A program made the translations under genes and the position numbers. Shown here piece after piece: positions 7,469-12,459 of a stretch of 12,459 nt of DNA. A model generated the notes under the pieces. That model was given only the letters and a program-made list of their open reading frames with translations, was not told the origin of the DNA and searched no databases. The stretch is from Thermoplasmata archaeon (lineage in GTDB: Archaea; Thermoplasmatota; Thermoplasmata; Sysuiplasmatales; Sysuiplasmataceae). Position 1 is the first letter of the stretch, and every line of letters begins with the position of its first letter. The stretch spans positions 1-12,459 of the forward strand of contig JAJYOM010000038.1 of NCBI GenBank assembly GCA_021796175.1, read 5' to 3'.

Positions 7469-8281
7469 ATGGCCATGAAAGGAATCAGCGGGAAAAGAAT
7501 CCAGTATAACGGGGTCCTCGGACCCATAGATGCTTATTTGGCACGGCCTGAGGGATCAGGAAAACATCCAGGTGTGATAGTCATACATGAAATATGGGGG
7601 CTTAACAGACACATTGAAGATGTCGCGGACAGGCTCGCCGCTGAGGGGTATGTCGCTCTCGCGCCGCATCTGTTCTCAAGCAAGCACGTCTCTCCGCTCC
7701 TGACAGAACAGAATGTGAAGAACGTGATGAATTTCTACGCGTCCATACCCCCGGAGAAACAGAGGGATGAGGAATTCGCAAAGCAGCAGCTTGAAAAAAT
7801 GCCTCCCGAGCAGAGGAATGTCGTTGCAGCACTTATGGGCAGCATATTCAACCTGCCGCAGGACAAGCTGACTGATGAACTCGTGAAGGGAGTGGAATAT
7901 CTTCATGCCCAGGATTTTGTTTCAACGAAGATAGGGAGTGTAGGCTTCTGTTTTGGCGGTTCAATGTCCGGACGCCTTGCATGTACGGGAACAACGGACG
8001 CGTCTGTTATTTTCTACGGGTCAAATCCCGATCCCATCGAAGGTGTAAGGAATATCAAAGGGGGAGTGCTCGGCATCTACGGAGGAGCTGACAAGAGAAT
8101 AAACGGCGGCCTTCCGGAACTGGTCAAGGCAATGGCCCAATACGAGAAATACTTCGAAATGTGCATTTATCCCGGTGCACCACACGCCTTCTTCAACAAC
8201 ACAGTCCCGAACTACAGGGAAGCATCTGCAATTGATGCGTGGCACCGTGTGCTCACTTTCTACACGAAGATGCTGAAGTAG
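7469..8281 (+). CDS. Dienelactone hydrolase family protein (alpha/beta hydrolase)
   Basis: This 270-residue enzyme belongs to the dienelactone hydrolase group of alpha/beta hydrolases, which open lactone or ester bonds with a Cys-Asp-His triad. Numbering from the ATG at 7469, the nucleophile is C161 in GFCFGGS, the Asp is D208 in GGADKRI and the His is H239 in GAPHAFFN; the oxyanion-region motif HEIWGLNRHIEDVADRLA is at about 40-57. It is longer than the classical 236-residue bacterial enzyme because of a charged helical insert (about residues 72-140). The frame is open back to a TTG at 7454, and a second ATG lies at 7475; I chose 7469 because of the promoter spacing and family N-termini. It is divergent from the M42 gene and 111 bases ahead of the MFS gene. 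The natural substrate is unknown; many relatives act on other esters. Confidence 0.88.
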   Translation: MAMKGISGKRIQYNGVLGPIDAYLARPEGSGKHPGVIVIHEIWGLNRHIEDVADRLAAEGYVALAPHLFSSKHVSPLLTEQNVKNVMNFYASIPPEKQRDEEFAKQQLEKMPPEQRNVVAALMGSIFNLPQDKLTDELVKGVEYLHAQDFVSTKIGSVGFCFGGSMSGRLACTGTTDASVIFYGSNPDPIEGVRNIKGGVLGIYGGADKRINGGLPELVKAMAQYEKYFEMCIYPGAPHAFFNNTVPNYREASAIDAWHRVLTFYTKMLK

Positions 8282-8392
8282 GGAAATGGACCATACGTGT
8301 GTGAGAGAAATGCGTAAGAATGTGGGGCCCGCCATGCACTGTGTCTCCATACGAATCCCCTCCACCATGTCCAAAACAGCGGAAGTAAAAAA

Positions 8393-9622
8393 ATGAACAG
8401 GGAGGCGAAGGATCTCTGGTTCCTGGTTGCCTCCAGGGGAACAAGGAGCTTTGCAGGCGGAATACTTTCAGTAATCATAAGTCTCTACTACAAGTCGATT
8501 TACCACTCAGTCGCCCCCGTCGGTTTTCTGTTTGGCGCTGGAGCCCTCGGAGTGCCAATTCTGTCTTTCCTGACCGGCAGGTACGCGGACAGGTACGGGA
8601 GAAAGAAACTGCTTCTGCTCACACTGTCATTCCTTCCGGCAGCCGTGATCATGCTATTGCTGACAAACAACTACTACGTGCTGCTTCTCTCAGCTGCACT
8701 CGGCGGATTTGGAATAGCCGGAGGACTTGTCGGAGGAGGCGTAGGTGCGTCTGTGGCACCGATGCAGTCGGCTCTGCTGGCTGAAAAGACAAATTCTGGA
8801 AACAGGACAACAATCTTCTCTCTTTTCACAATAATGTCCAGTATCACGGGTTCGGCCGGAGCGGTTGCCGCAAACCTGGGAAACTTCCGCTTACTGTTTT
8901 ACATTTCACTCATACTTTCCGCGTTTTCGCTCTTCATCGCCCTGCCCATAACTGAAAGCTTCAGGCCGCGCAAGAGAGAGGCAGTGAAGGGAGTGAAGAG
9001 ATTCACAAGAAGGGCGAGGACTGCCGCCGAAGCGGAGAATATGAAGACAATAGACAAATTTATTGTCACCGGTTCGCTGAACGGTGCAGCACAGGGCTTT
9101 ATCATACCCTTCCTCCCGATCATACTGCAGAAGAACATGGGTATGAGCGTGGGAACAATCGGAGATCTGTTCGCTGCAGGTGGCCTTGTCAGTGCGTTCT
9201 TCATGTTCGCCACGCCATATCTTACGAACAGACTCGGTTTCGTGAAGTTCATAATGTCTACACGTTCGCTCTCCTCCATTTTCCTCCTGTATTTCCCGTT
9301 CGCAACAAGTGCGATTGCAGCCTCTGTCACATATGTGATATTCACGACTTCAAGGGCAATTTCACTTCCTTCCCAGTCTTCGCTTATGATGAACATGGTG
9401 GACGAAGACACCAGGGCCTATGCCTCTGGAACAAACCAGTCGGCCAGGTTGCTCCCTTCCGCCGCGGCTGCATCGACTTCGGGCGAGATACAGGATTTTT
9501 TCAACTATGTAATACCCTTTGAGATCGCTTTTGTGCTCAACGTGTTAAACGTGTACCTCTACTACAGGTTCTTCGGAAAGGTTCCAATGGCAAACAGGAA
9601 TGTGGCTGCCATTCACGAATGA
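8393..9622 (+). CDS. Major facilitator superfamily transporter
   Basis: This 409-residue membrane protein has about twelve hydrophobic segments in two groups of six, divided by a basic cytoplasmic loop (about residues 192-222, rich in Arg and Lys). The MFS motif A is clear between helices 2 and 3, GRYADRYGRKK (62-72). The Gly-rich helix 4 region (GGFGIAGGLVGGGVGASVAP) resembles that of drug or metabolite exporters of the DHA type. Direction and substrate cannot be told from sequence. It follows the hydrolase by 111 bases on the same strand and no good box A is seen in that interval, so it may be read from the hydrolase promoter. A MarR regulator gene lies downstream; MarR proteins often control drug efflux pumps, so a link is plausible. 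The ATG follows a weak GGAAG motif. Confidence 0.85.
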   Translation: MNREAKDLWFLVASRGTRSFAGGILSVIISLYYKSIYHSVAPVGFLFGAGALGVPILSFLTGRYADRYGRKKLLLLTLSFLPAAVIMLLLTNNYYVLLLSAALGGFGIAGGLVGGGVGASVAPMQSALLAEKTNSGNRTTIFSLFTIMSSITGSAGAVAANLGNFRLLFYISLILSAFSLFIALPITESFRPRKREAVKGVKRFTRRARTAAEAENMKTIDKFIVTGSLNGAAQGFIIPFLPIILQKNMGMSVGTIGDLFAAGGLVSAFFMFATPYLTNRLGFVKFIMSTRSLSSIFLLYFPFATSAIAASVTYVIFTTSRAISLPSQSSLMMNMVDEDTRAYASGTNQSARLLPSAAAASTSGEIQDFFNYVIPFEIAFVLNVLNVYLYYRFFGKVPMANRNVAAIHE

Positions 9623-9937
9623 AACCGTGAGAATGGCTTATTTTCAACATCTGCCTGAACATCCATGCACTTGGCAAATTCTGTCGGCAAACTGTTGGTG
9701 GCGTGTCTGCCTTCGGTGAGAAAATTGTGTTACTGCACCTGAGGAGGGACGGAATACGATTCGCCTGATGACATCGGGTTGCAAGCCCTAGCCGGCTTTG
9801 ACTGTGCGGAGTGGAAGGGCCTGCCATGGGAGGGGGCTTCAAATGCATTTTCCGCCATGCCGTTGCCGGCATCCTGCCACCGCAGGCTACTGACATATAT
9901 TCCCAATGCAATACTCGAAACGAGAGGCGGCGCTCTT
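9623..9937. other. Non-coding stretch before the MarR gene
   Basis: No convincing gene is seen on either strand. Reading frames that cross it have unlikely composition and no known motif. The end of the MFS gene is followed by a short T-rich run (TTATTTTC, about 9639-9646) that could end transcription. Small hairpins include a perfect 6-base stem with a 4-base loop at 9857-9872 (ATGCCG/CGGCAT) and a 4-base stem with a 3-base loop at 9914-9924 (CTCG/CGAG) just before the MarR operator. The stretch could be a gene remnant or hold an RNA, but I recognise none. Confidence 0.4.
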
Positions 9938-9957
9938 CCACCGTTTAAAAACGGTGG
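9938..9957 (+). promoter_or_regulatory. Palindromic operator on the box A of the MarR gene
   Basis: Two perfect 9-base arms, CCACCGTTT and AAACGGTGG, are separated by AA. The box A of the MarR gene (TTTAAAAA, 9944-9951) forms the centre. Its centre lies about 31 bases before the MarR ATG, so transcription should start around 9973. MarR dimers bind palindromes of this size, and one bound here would block TBP from the promoter. Autorepression is therefore the natural reading. The palindrome is seen; binding is inferred. Confidence 0.7.
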
Positions 9958-9967
9958 TATCGGCGCC

Positions 9968-9971
9968 GGAG
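9968..9971 (+). promoter_or_regulatory. Shine-Dalgarno-like GGAG before the MarR gene
   Basis: GGAG lies seven bases before the ATG at 9979. Given the box A position, transcription may begin just after it, so it may not be in the message. If the transcript starts a few bases earlier it would act as the ribosome binding site. Confidence 0.3.
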
Positions 9972-9978
9972 TGGAATC

Positions 9979-10410
9979 ATGAATTCCAGCCTGAAAAAAG
10001 AATACGTCCGAACCTGGGAATCCCTGAGAAAGCTGACTTACAGAATAAGGAAAGGGCTGGAAGAGCAGTATATTCCGGCCGGCATAAACGTCGTTGAGTT
10101 CAGGATTCTGGACTTCCTCAAGTCTGATGATAAATCGACTCTTGCGAGACTGTCCAGGGAGCTCACAGTCACAAGGGAGGGTGTGGCACTTATTGTCGAA
10201 GGCCTGGAGAGCAGGGGGCTCGTAAAGCGCACGGTGGTTCAGGAGGAGCCTAAACTGATATTCATATCTCTGACAGCCAGCGGGAAGCGGGTTCTTGCCA
10301 AGGCAACCAGGCTCCAGGAAAAGATGATCATGTCAAGCATCGGGCAGCTCTCTGAAAGCGATCTGAAGACATTACAGTTGCTGATTGACAGGCTATATGA
10401 TAAAGTTTGA
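9979..10410 (+). CDS. MarR-family transcriptional regulator
   Basis: This 143-residue protein has the MarR fold: an N-terminal helix for dimer formation (about 5-30), a winged helix-turn-helix with LARLSRELTVTREGVALIVEGLESRGLVKR (about 55-84; recognition helix 65-79), a two-stranded wing ending in FISLTASGKRVL (95-106), and C-terminal dimer helices. The usual D-x-R-R wing signature before the LT is replaced by QEEPKLIF, so the wing is unusually acidic. It probably binds the palindrome at 9938-9957 and controls its own gene; other targets may be the MFS transporter upstream or the genes downstream. MarR proteins typically release DNA on binding small phenolic ligands or on Cys oxidation; this one has no Cys, so a ligand is more likely than redox sensing. 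Confidence 0.88.
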   Translation: MNSSLKKEYVRTWESLRKLTYRIRKGLEEQYIPAGINVVEFRILDFLKSDDKSTLARLSRELTVTREGVALIVEGLESRGLVKRTVVQEEPKLIFISLTASGKRVLAKATRLQEKMIMSSIGQLSESDLKTLQLLIDRLYDKV

Positions 10411-10439
10411 CGTACCGGCCAGTCTCCGGAAGCAAAACA

Positions 10440-10447
10440 GATTAATG
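10440..10447 (+). promoter_or_regulatory. Weak candidate box A of the PAC2-family gene
   Basis: GATTAATG is centred about 27 bases before the ATG at 10470, the spacing expected for a leaderless message, and no Shine-Dalgarno motif is seen before this ATG. The match to consensus is poor, so cotranscription with the MarR gene 59 bases upstream is possible. Confidence 0.3.
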
Positions 10448-10469
10448 CACAGATTGTGATTTCAATACC

Positions 10470-11282
10470 ATGACCGGAAAGAGTGCGCTGGTGGGCAATG
10501 GCTTGGTCGCGTATGAATCGGAGGACGTTTCCATAATCGAGGAGTCGCCGATGGAAATCACTGATGCGTTTGTCCTTGTAGGTTTCCCGACCATAGGTCT
10601 TGTCGGTTCAATTGTTGCAAACCACGTCATAAGGCAGCTCAAGCTCAGGAGAATCGGCTACTTCTCATCGAAGTACTTCGCGCCTACAGCCGTCGTAATA
10701 GACGGTGTTCCAAATCCGCCTGTACGAATATATGCCGGCGACCATGTATGCGGGCCCGGCGGGAAGTGCCAGCAGGTTGTTGTCATAACATCGGAGTTCA
10801 CACCGCCTGTCGAGATGATTGAGCCCCTTGCCGATGCTGTAATACACTGGTCATCTGCAAACCACGTAACACTGATGGTGACGCTTGAGGGATTCAATTC
10901 TGAGGCGAATGAAGAGTCAAAACCGGAGATAATTGCAGTCGGAAGCACACTTGACGCGCGACACATGCTCAAGGATTTCGATGTGCGCCAGATGTCTGAA
11001 GGGATGGTGGGAGGAGTGTCTGGAGTGCTGCTGCACAAGGGATCGGTTGAGAGGATGAACATAGTCACGCTGCTCGCCGAGGCACCGTCGAACTATCCGG
11101 CAGCCAGATCAGCGGCACGGGCAATCGAGGTACTGGACAGGCTGCTGCCGCTGATACGTCTTGATCCGAAACCACTTTACAGCAGGGCGACAGAGATTGA
11201 GAATGCGATGAAGGAAGCAATATCCAAAACTACCCCGAAAGGGGAGCTTGGGCCCGCGGGGAACTCGCCAGCATACCTCTAG
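10470..11282 (+). CDS. PAC2-family protein, proteasome assembly chaperone homologue
   Basis: This 270-residue protein belongs to the PAC2 family, which includes the eukaryotic Pba1-Pba2 chaperones and archaeal PbaA/PbaB that bind the proteasome alpha ring. The diagnostic segment VGFPTIGLVGSIVANHVI is at 37-54, followed by PPVRIYAGD (83-91), VVVITSEFTPP, a central EGF-type region, VGGVSGVLLHKG, and LLAEAPSNYPAARSAARAIEVLDRLL. A Cys pair C94/C100 sits in CGPGGKC. The protein ends Ala-Tyr-Leu, a fair match to the HbYX motif by which such chaperones and ATPases dock into the 20S alpha ring. Its stop at 11280-11282 overlaps the Shine-Dalgarno motif of the next gene, so the two form an operon. A role in proteasome assembly or regulation is inferred from family. 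Confidence 0.82.
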   Translation: MTGKSALVGNGLVAYESEDVSIIEESPMEITDAFVLVGFPTIGLVGSIVANHVIRQLKLRRIGYFSSKYFAPTAVVIDGVPNPPVRIYAGDHVCGPGGKCQQVVVITSEFTPPVEMIEPLADAVIHWSSANHVTLMVTLEGFNSEANEESKPEIIAVGSTLDARHMLKDFDVRQMSEGMVGGVSGVLLHKGSVERMNIVTLLAEAPSNYPAARSAARAIEVLDRLLPLIRLDPKPLYSRATEIENAMKEAISKTTPKGELGPAGNSPAYL

Positions 11283-11288
11283 GGAGGG
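11281..11288 (+). promoter_or_regulatory. Strong Shine-Dalgarno motif after the PAC2 stop
   Basis: AGGGAGGG starts within the PAC2 stop codon. It is eight bases before an in-frame CTG at 11297 but over 50 bases before the first standard start in that frame, the GTG at 11342. The position strongly suggests translation of the next gene begins near 11297. Confidence 0.5.
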
Positions 11289-11296
11289 TTGTCCAG

Positions 11297-11821
11297 CTGA
11301 CAGGAAGAAGAAGGAAGGCATATCTTGCCGTACTTGTCATTGTGGTTTCAGCCGCGGTTCTGGCGATCGAGTACACCCCCGCCGGTCTGCTGGCGCAGAA
11401 TCATGGCACGACAGCGGGGGAGGCGACGCTGATCATAGATTTCGGCCCACACAATGCGACCAGTTTCCCGGGCCAGACTGTAACGTGGAGTCAGTCTGGT
11501 GGAAAATGGACATACACTGTAAGGGCATCGGGCATTACTGAATACATTTTTCCGAATGTGAGCTACAGCAACAATACAGCATGGTCGCTGATGCTTGCCG
11601 CCTCAGAAGTCATGAACGGCACAACAGGGAGCGGGCTGGTGTTCCAGAAGGTGTATTTCCCCGCCCTGGGAGAATTCCAGATCACCGCAATTGAAGGCGT
11701 CCATGACACAAACAGCCTGTTCTGGCAGTACACTGTAAACGGACAGCCGGCGGCCTACGGGGTGCAGGATGAGAAGATAATGTCAGGGGATACAGTAAGC
11801 TGGTCATTCTCCACTGCCTAG
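11297..11821 (+). CDS. Secreted DUF4430-like protein (transcobalamin-type domain), probable CTG start
   Basis: Counted from a CTG at 11297 the protein has 174 residues: a basic start (TGRRRK), a hydrophobic segment (AYLAVLVIVVSAAVLAI, about 8-24) that is a signal peptide or anchor, then an extracellular domain. The C-terminal part (SLFWQYTVNGQPAAYGVQDE, then IMSGDTVSWSF, residues 140-171) matches the DUF4430 pattern W-x-Y-x-VNG, G, GD-x-V; this fold is related to the C-terminal domain of transcobalamin and intrinsic factor. Four N-x-S/T sequons support an extracellular location. The frame is open from 11201 with no ATG, GTG or TTG before the GTG at 11342, which would cut off the basic region and most of the hydrophobic core. 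The ligand is unknown; cobalamin is only one possibility, as many DUF4430 proteins are adhesion-like. Cotranscribed with the PAC2 gene. Confidence 0.7.
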   Translation: MTGRRRKAYLAVLVIVVSAAVLAIEYTPAGLLAQNHGTTAGEATLIIDFGPHNATSFPGQTVTWSQSGGKWTYTVRASGITEYIFPNVSYSNNTAWSLMLAASEVMNGTTGSGLVFQKVYFPALGEFQITAIEGVHDTNSLFWQYTVNGQPAAYGVQDEKIMSGDTVSWSFSTA

Positions 11822-11884
11822 TTTGACAATGTTTTCCACGCCAACGAAGCACATCTTGCATTCAAAGATCGCCAAAGGGAAGAG

Positions 11885-11894
11885 TATATAAAAG
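11885..11894 (+). promoter_or_regulatory. Strong box A with purine-rich BRE-like sequence
   Basis: TATATAAAAG preceded by the purine run AAAGGGAAGAG is the best archaeal core promoter in the window. Transcription should begin near 11915. The next standard protein gene is 160 bases further, so the transcript carries either a long korA leader, a small protein or an RNA. Confidence 0.65.
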
Positions 11895-11899
11895 AGTCG

Positions 11900-11961
11900 T
11901 TCGTACAAGGCTCAGAAGTCAGTAAGTACCTGATTCGGGGCCAATAAAATAGATGTACGAA
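11900..11961. repeat. Inverted repeat TTCGTACA/TGTACGAA
   Basis: Perfect 8-base arms at 11900-11907 and 11954-11961 are separated by 46 bases. The right arm covers the ATG of the possible small ORF at 11953. With transcription starting near 11915 the left arm would lie outside the RNA, so the pair is more likely a DNA-binding site than an RNA stem, or chance. Confidence 0.3.
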
Positions 11962-12066
11962 GAAGAACCGGCTGAATGCAAGACGGAGCTGTTTGCTTTT
12001 GTTCAGTCGTTACCTTTTATCCGGCATGCCTATGACGGTTCTGTTATTGTTCCCGCATTATACTGA
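11953..12066 (+). CDS. Possible 37-residue small protein (low confidence)
   Basis: An ATG at 11953 opens a frame starting MYEEEPAECKTELFAF and ending VPALY, with the stop two bases before the GGTGA ribosome binding site of korA. It follows the strong box A at 11885-11894 with an expected leader of about 38 bases, but no Shine-Dalgarno motif is seen. The N-terminal third is acidic and the rest mixed, with no recognised motif. A frame of this length can occur by chance. It could be a real small protein, a leader peptide coupled to korA, or nothing. Confidence 0.2.
   Translation: MYEEEPAECKTELFAFVQSLPFIRHAYDGSVIVPALY
12014..12020 (+). promoter_or_regulatory. Proximal candidate box A for korA
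   Basis: CTTTTAT is centred about 60 bases before the TTG at 12077. It would start transcription near 12043, leaving a leader of about 34 bases containing GGTGA. The in-frame ATG at 12032 would lie upstream of that start, which argues against it. Confidence 0.35.
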
Positions 12067-12067
12067 T

Positions 12068-12072
12068 GGTGA
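12068..12072 (+). promoter_or_regulatory. Ribosome binding site of korA
   Basis: GGTGA, a core archaeal Shine-Dalgarno sequence, ends four bases before the TTG at 12077. It supports TTG as the start in preference to the in-frame ATG at 12032, which has no such motif. Confidence 0.5.
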
Positions 12073-12076
12073 TGAT

Positions 12077-12459
12077 TTGATAGAGAACAGACTGCAATGG
12101 TGCATAGGCGGCGCACAGGGGAGCGGTGTTGACACGTCTGCCAATATCTTTTCCAGGGCATGCGCCGAGGGCGGCCTCTGGGTCGTCGGAAAAAGGGAAT
12201 ATTATTCGAACATCAAGGGAGAGCACAGCTACTTTGTTGTGAGAGTGGACTCCGGCCATGTGGATGCACTCGTGGAGGGGCTCGATGTGCTTACTACATT
12301 CGACGAGGAAACAGTGGCGAGGCACTTCGACGAGGTCAGGAAGGGAGGGGCAATTATCTTCGATCCTTCACTCGCCTCAAAAAAGGTGCTGGAAATACCC
12401 ACCCTGGACGAAAGGATAAAGGAGGAGCTGAAGGAAAAGTTCGGTCAGGCCGGCACATT
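12077..12459 (+). CDS. korA: 2-oxoacid:ferredoxin oxidoreductase alpha subunit, 3' end outside window
   Basis: The first 127 residues are seen; the gene runs off the right edge. They correspond to the gamma-type domain that opens the fused alpha subunit of archaeal 2-oxoacid:ferredoxin oxidoreductases: WCIGGAQGSGVDTSANIFSRACAEGG (8-33), KREYYSNIKGEHSYFVVRV (39-57), and the GGAIIFDP turn (90-97). The enzyme decarboxylates 2-oxoacids such as 2-oxoglutarate to acyl-CoA and reduces ferredoxin, together with a beta subunit (korB) that normally follows. The start is taken as TTG at 12077 because of the GGTGA motif just before it and because relatives begin near the WxIGGxQGSGVD segment; an in-frame ATG at 12032 would add 15 residues with no family match. 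Substrate (2-oxoglutarate, pyruvate or broad) cannot be told from this part. Confidence 0.85.
   Translation, partial: MIENRLQWCIGGAQGSGVDTSANIFSRACAEGGLWVVGKREYYSNIKGEHSYFVVRVDSGHVDALVEGLDVLTTFDEETVARHFDEVRKGGAIIFDPSLASKKVLEIPTLDERIKEELKEKFGQAGT

Larger units (their letters stand above)
11822..12076 (+). other. Leader region upstream of korA
   Basis: This 255-base stretch holds two possible promoters (box A at 11885-11894 and a weaker one at 12014-12020), an 8-base inverted repeat (11900-11907 with 11954-11961), a possible 37-codon reading frame (11953-12066) and the korA ribosome binding site. No tRNA or known RNA family is recognised. The strong first promoter would give a leader of about 160 bases before korA, long for an archaeon with leaderless genes around it. 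Confidence 0.45.

Noticed and set aside
9857..9872. Hairpin ATGCCG-ttgc-CGGCAT as a terminator
   Set aside because: The stem is only six bases with no T-run after it, and archaeal termination depends mainly on T-tracts, so it is not listed as a terminator.
9537..9941. 134-codon minus-strand frame between MFS and MarR
   Set aside because: Its composition is Pro/Ser/Arg-rich, it overlaps the MFS 3' end, and it has no recognisable motif or upstream signals.
9779..9982. 67-codon plus-strand frame ending at the MarR start
   Set aside because: It starts at TTG without a ribosome binding site and runs through the MarR promoter and palindrome.
11248..11541. 97-codon plus-strand frame over the PAC2/DUF4430 junction
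   Set aside because: It is out of frame with both identified proteins, is Arg/Cys/Gly-rich and ends inside the DUF4430 domain; the frame at 11297-11821 explains the region better.
12032..12076. ATG at 12032 as the korA start
   Set aside because: It would lie upstream of the transcript start predicted from the 12014-12020 box, has no Shine-Dalgarno motif, and adds residues not typical of the family; TTG at 12077 follows GGTGA. If the promoter at 11885 is used, the ATG remains possible.
1..12459. tRNA, rRNA, CRISPR array or insertion sequence
   Set aside because: No T-loop GTTCRA signature with a matching acceptor stem, no regularly spaced repeats and no transposase-like protein or terminal repeats were seen by eye; a covariance or repeat search could still find a missed item.

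Overview
The window looks like chromosomal DNA of an archaeon, most probably a member of the Thermoplasmatota (Thermoplasmatales-like acidophile). The reasons are: archaeal box A (TATA) promoters placed about 25-30 bases before start codons, which implies leaderless transcripts; Shine-Dalgarno motifs of the archaeal GGTGA/GGAG kind inside operons; heavy use of AGG/AGA (Arg) and ATA (Ile) codons; surface proteins dense in N-glycosylation sequons; and archaeal gene families (PAC2 proteasome chaperone, M42/TET-type peptidase, 2-oxoacid:ferredoxin oxidoreductase with an N-terminal gamma domain, B12-type radical SAM protein). The lineage is inference; no rRNA gene is present.

Layout. The left edge (2-899, +) carries the 3' part of a DoxX-like membrane protein followed after one base by a PduO-type ATP:cob(I)alamin adenosyltransferase. 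Facing it is a block of minus-strand genes: a 1026-residue MMPL/RND transporter (896-3976), whose stop codon shares a CTAG palindrome with the adenosyltransferase stop; a B12-type radical SAM protein (4090-5766); a 447-base gap with several AT-rich promoter-like boxes; and an M42 metallo-aminopeptidase (6214-7311, start corrected). Divergent from the peptidase, the plus strand carries a dienelactone-hydrolase-like enzyme (7469-8281) and an MFS transporter (8393-9622), a 356-base non-coding stretch, a MarR regulator (9979-10410) with a near-perfect palindrome on its own TATA box, a PAC2-family proteasome-assembly chaperone homologue (10470-11282), a secreted DUF4430-like protein (11297-11821) that seems to need a non-standard CTG start to keep its signal peptide, a 255-base leader region with a strong TATA box, and the 5' end of korA (12077 to the right edge).

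How the genes may work together. Three loci touch cobalamin: the adenosyltransferase, the B12-type radical SAM enzyme, and the DUF4430-like secreted protein (a domain related to the C-terminal domain of transcobalamin). The radical SAM gene lies directly upstream of, and on the same strand as, the MMPL transporter. MMPL relatives move lipids, and some B12-type radical SAM proteins remodel archaeal tetraether lipids, so a membrane-lipid modification and export pair is a reasonable but unproven idea. The hydrolase, MFS and MarR group looks like a small detoxification or catabolic island. The PAC2 protein ends in a sequence that fits the HbYX proteasome-docking pattern. No CRISPR array, insertion sequence, tRNA or rRNA was recognised.
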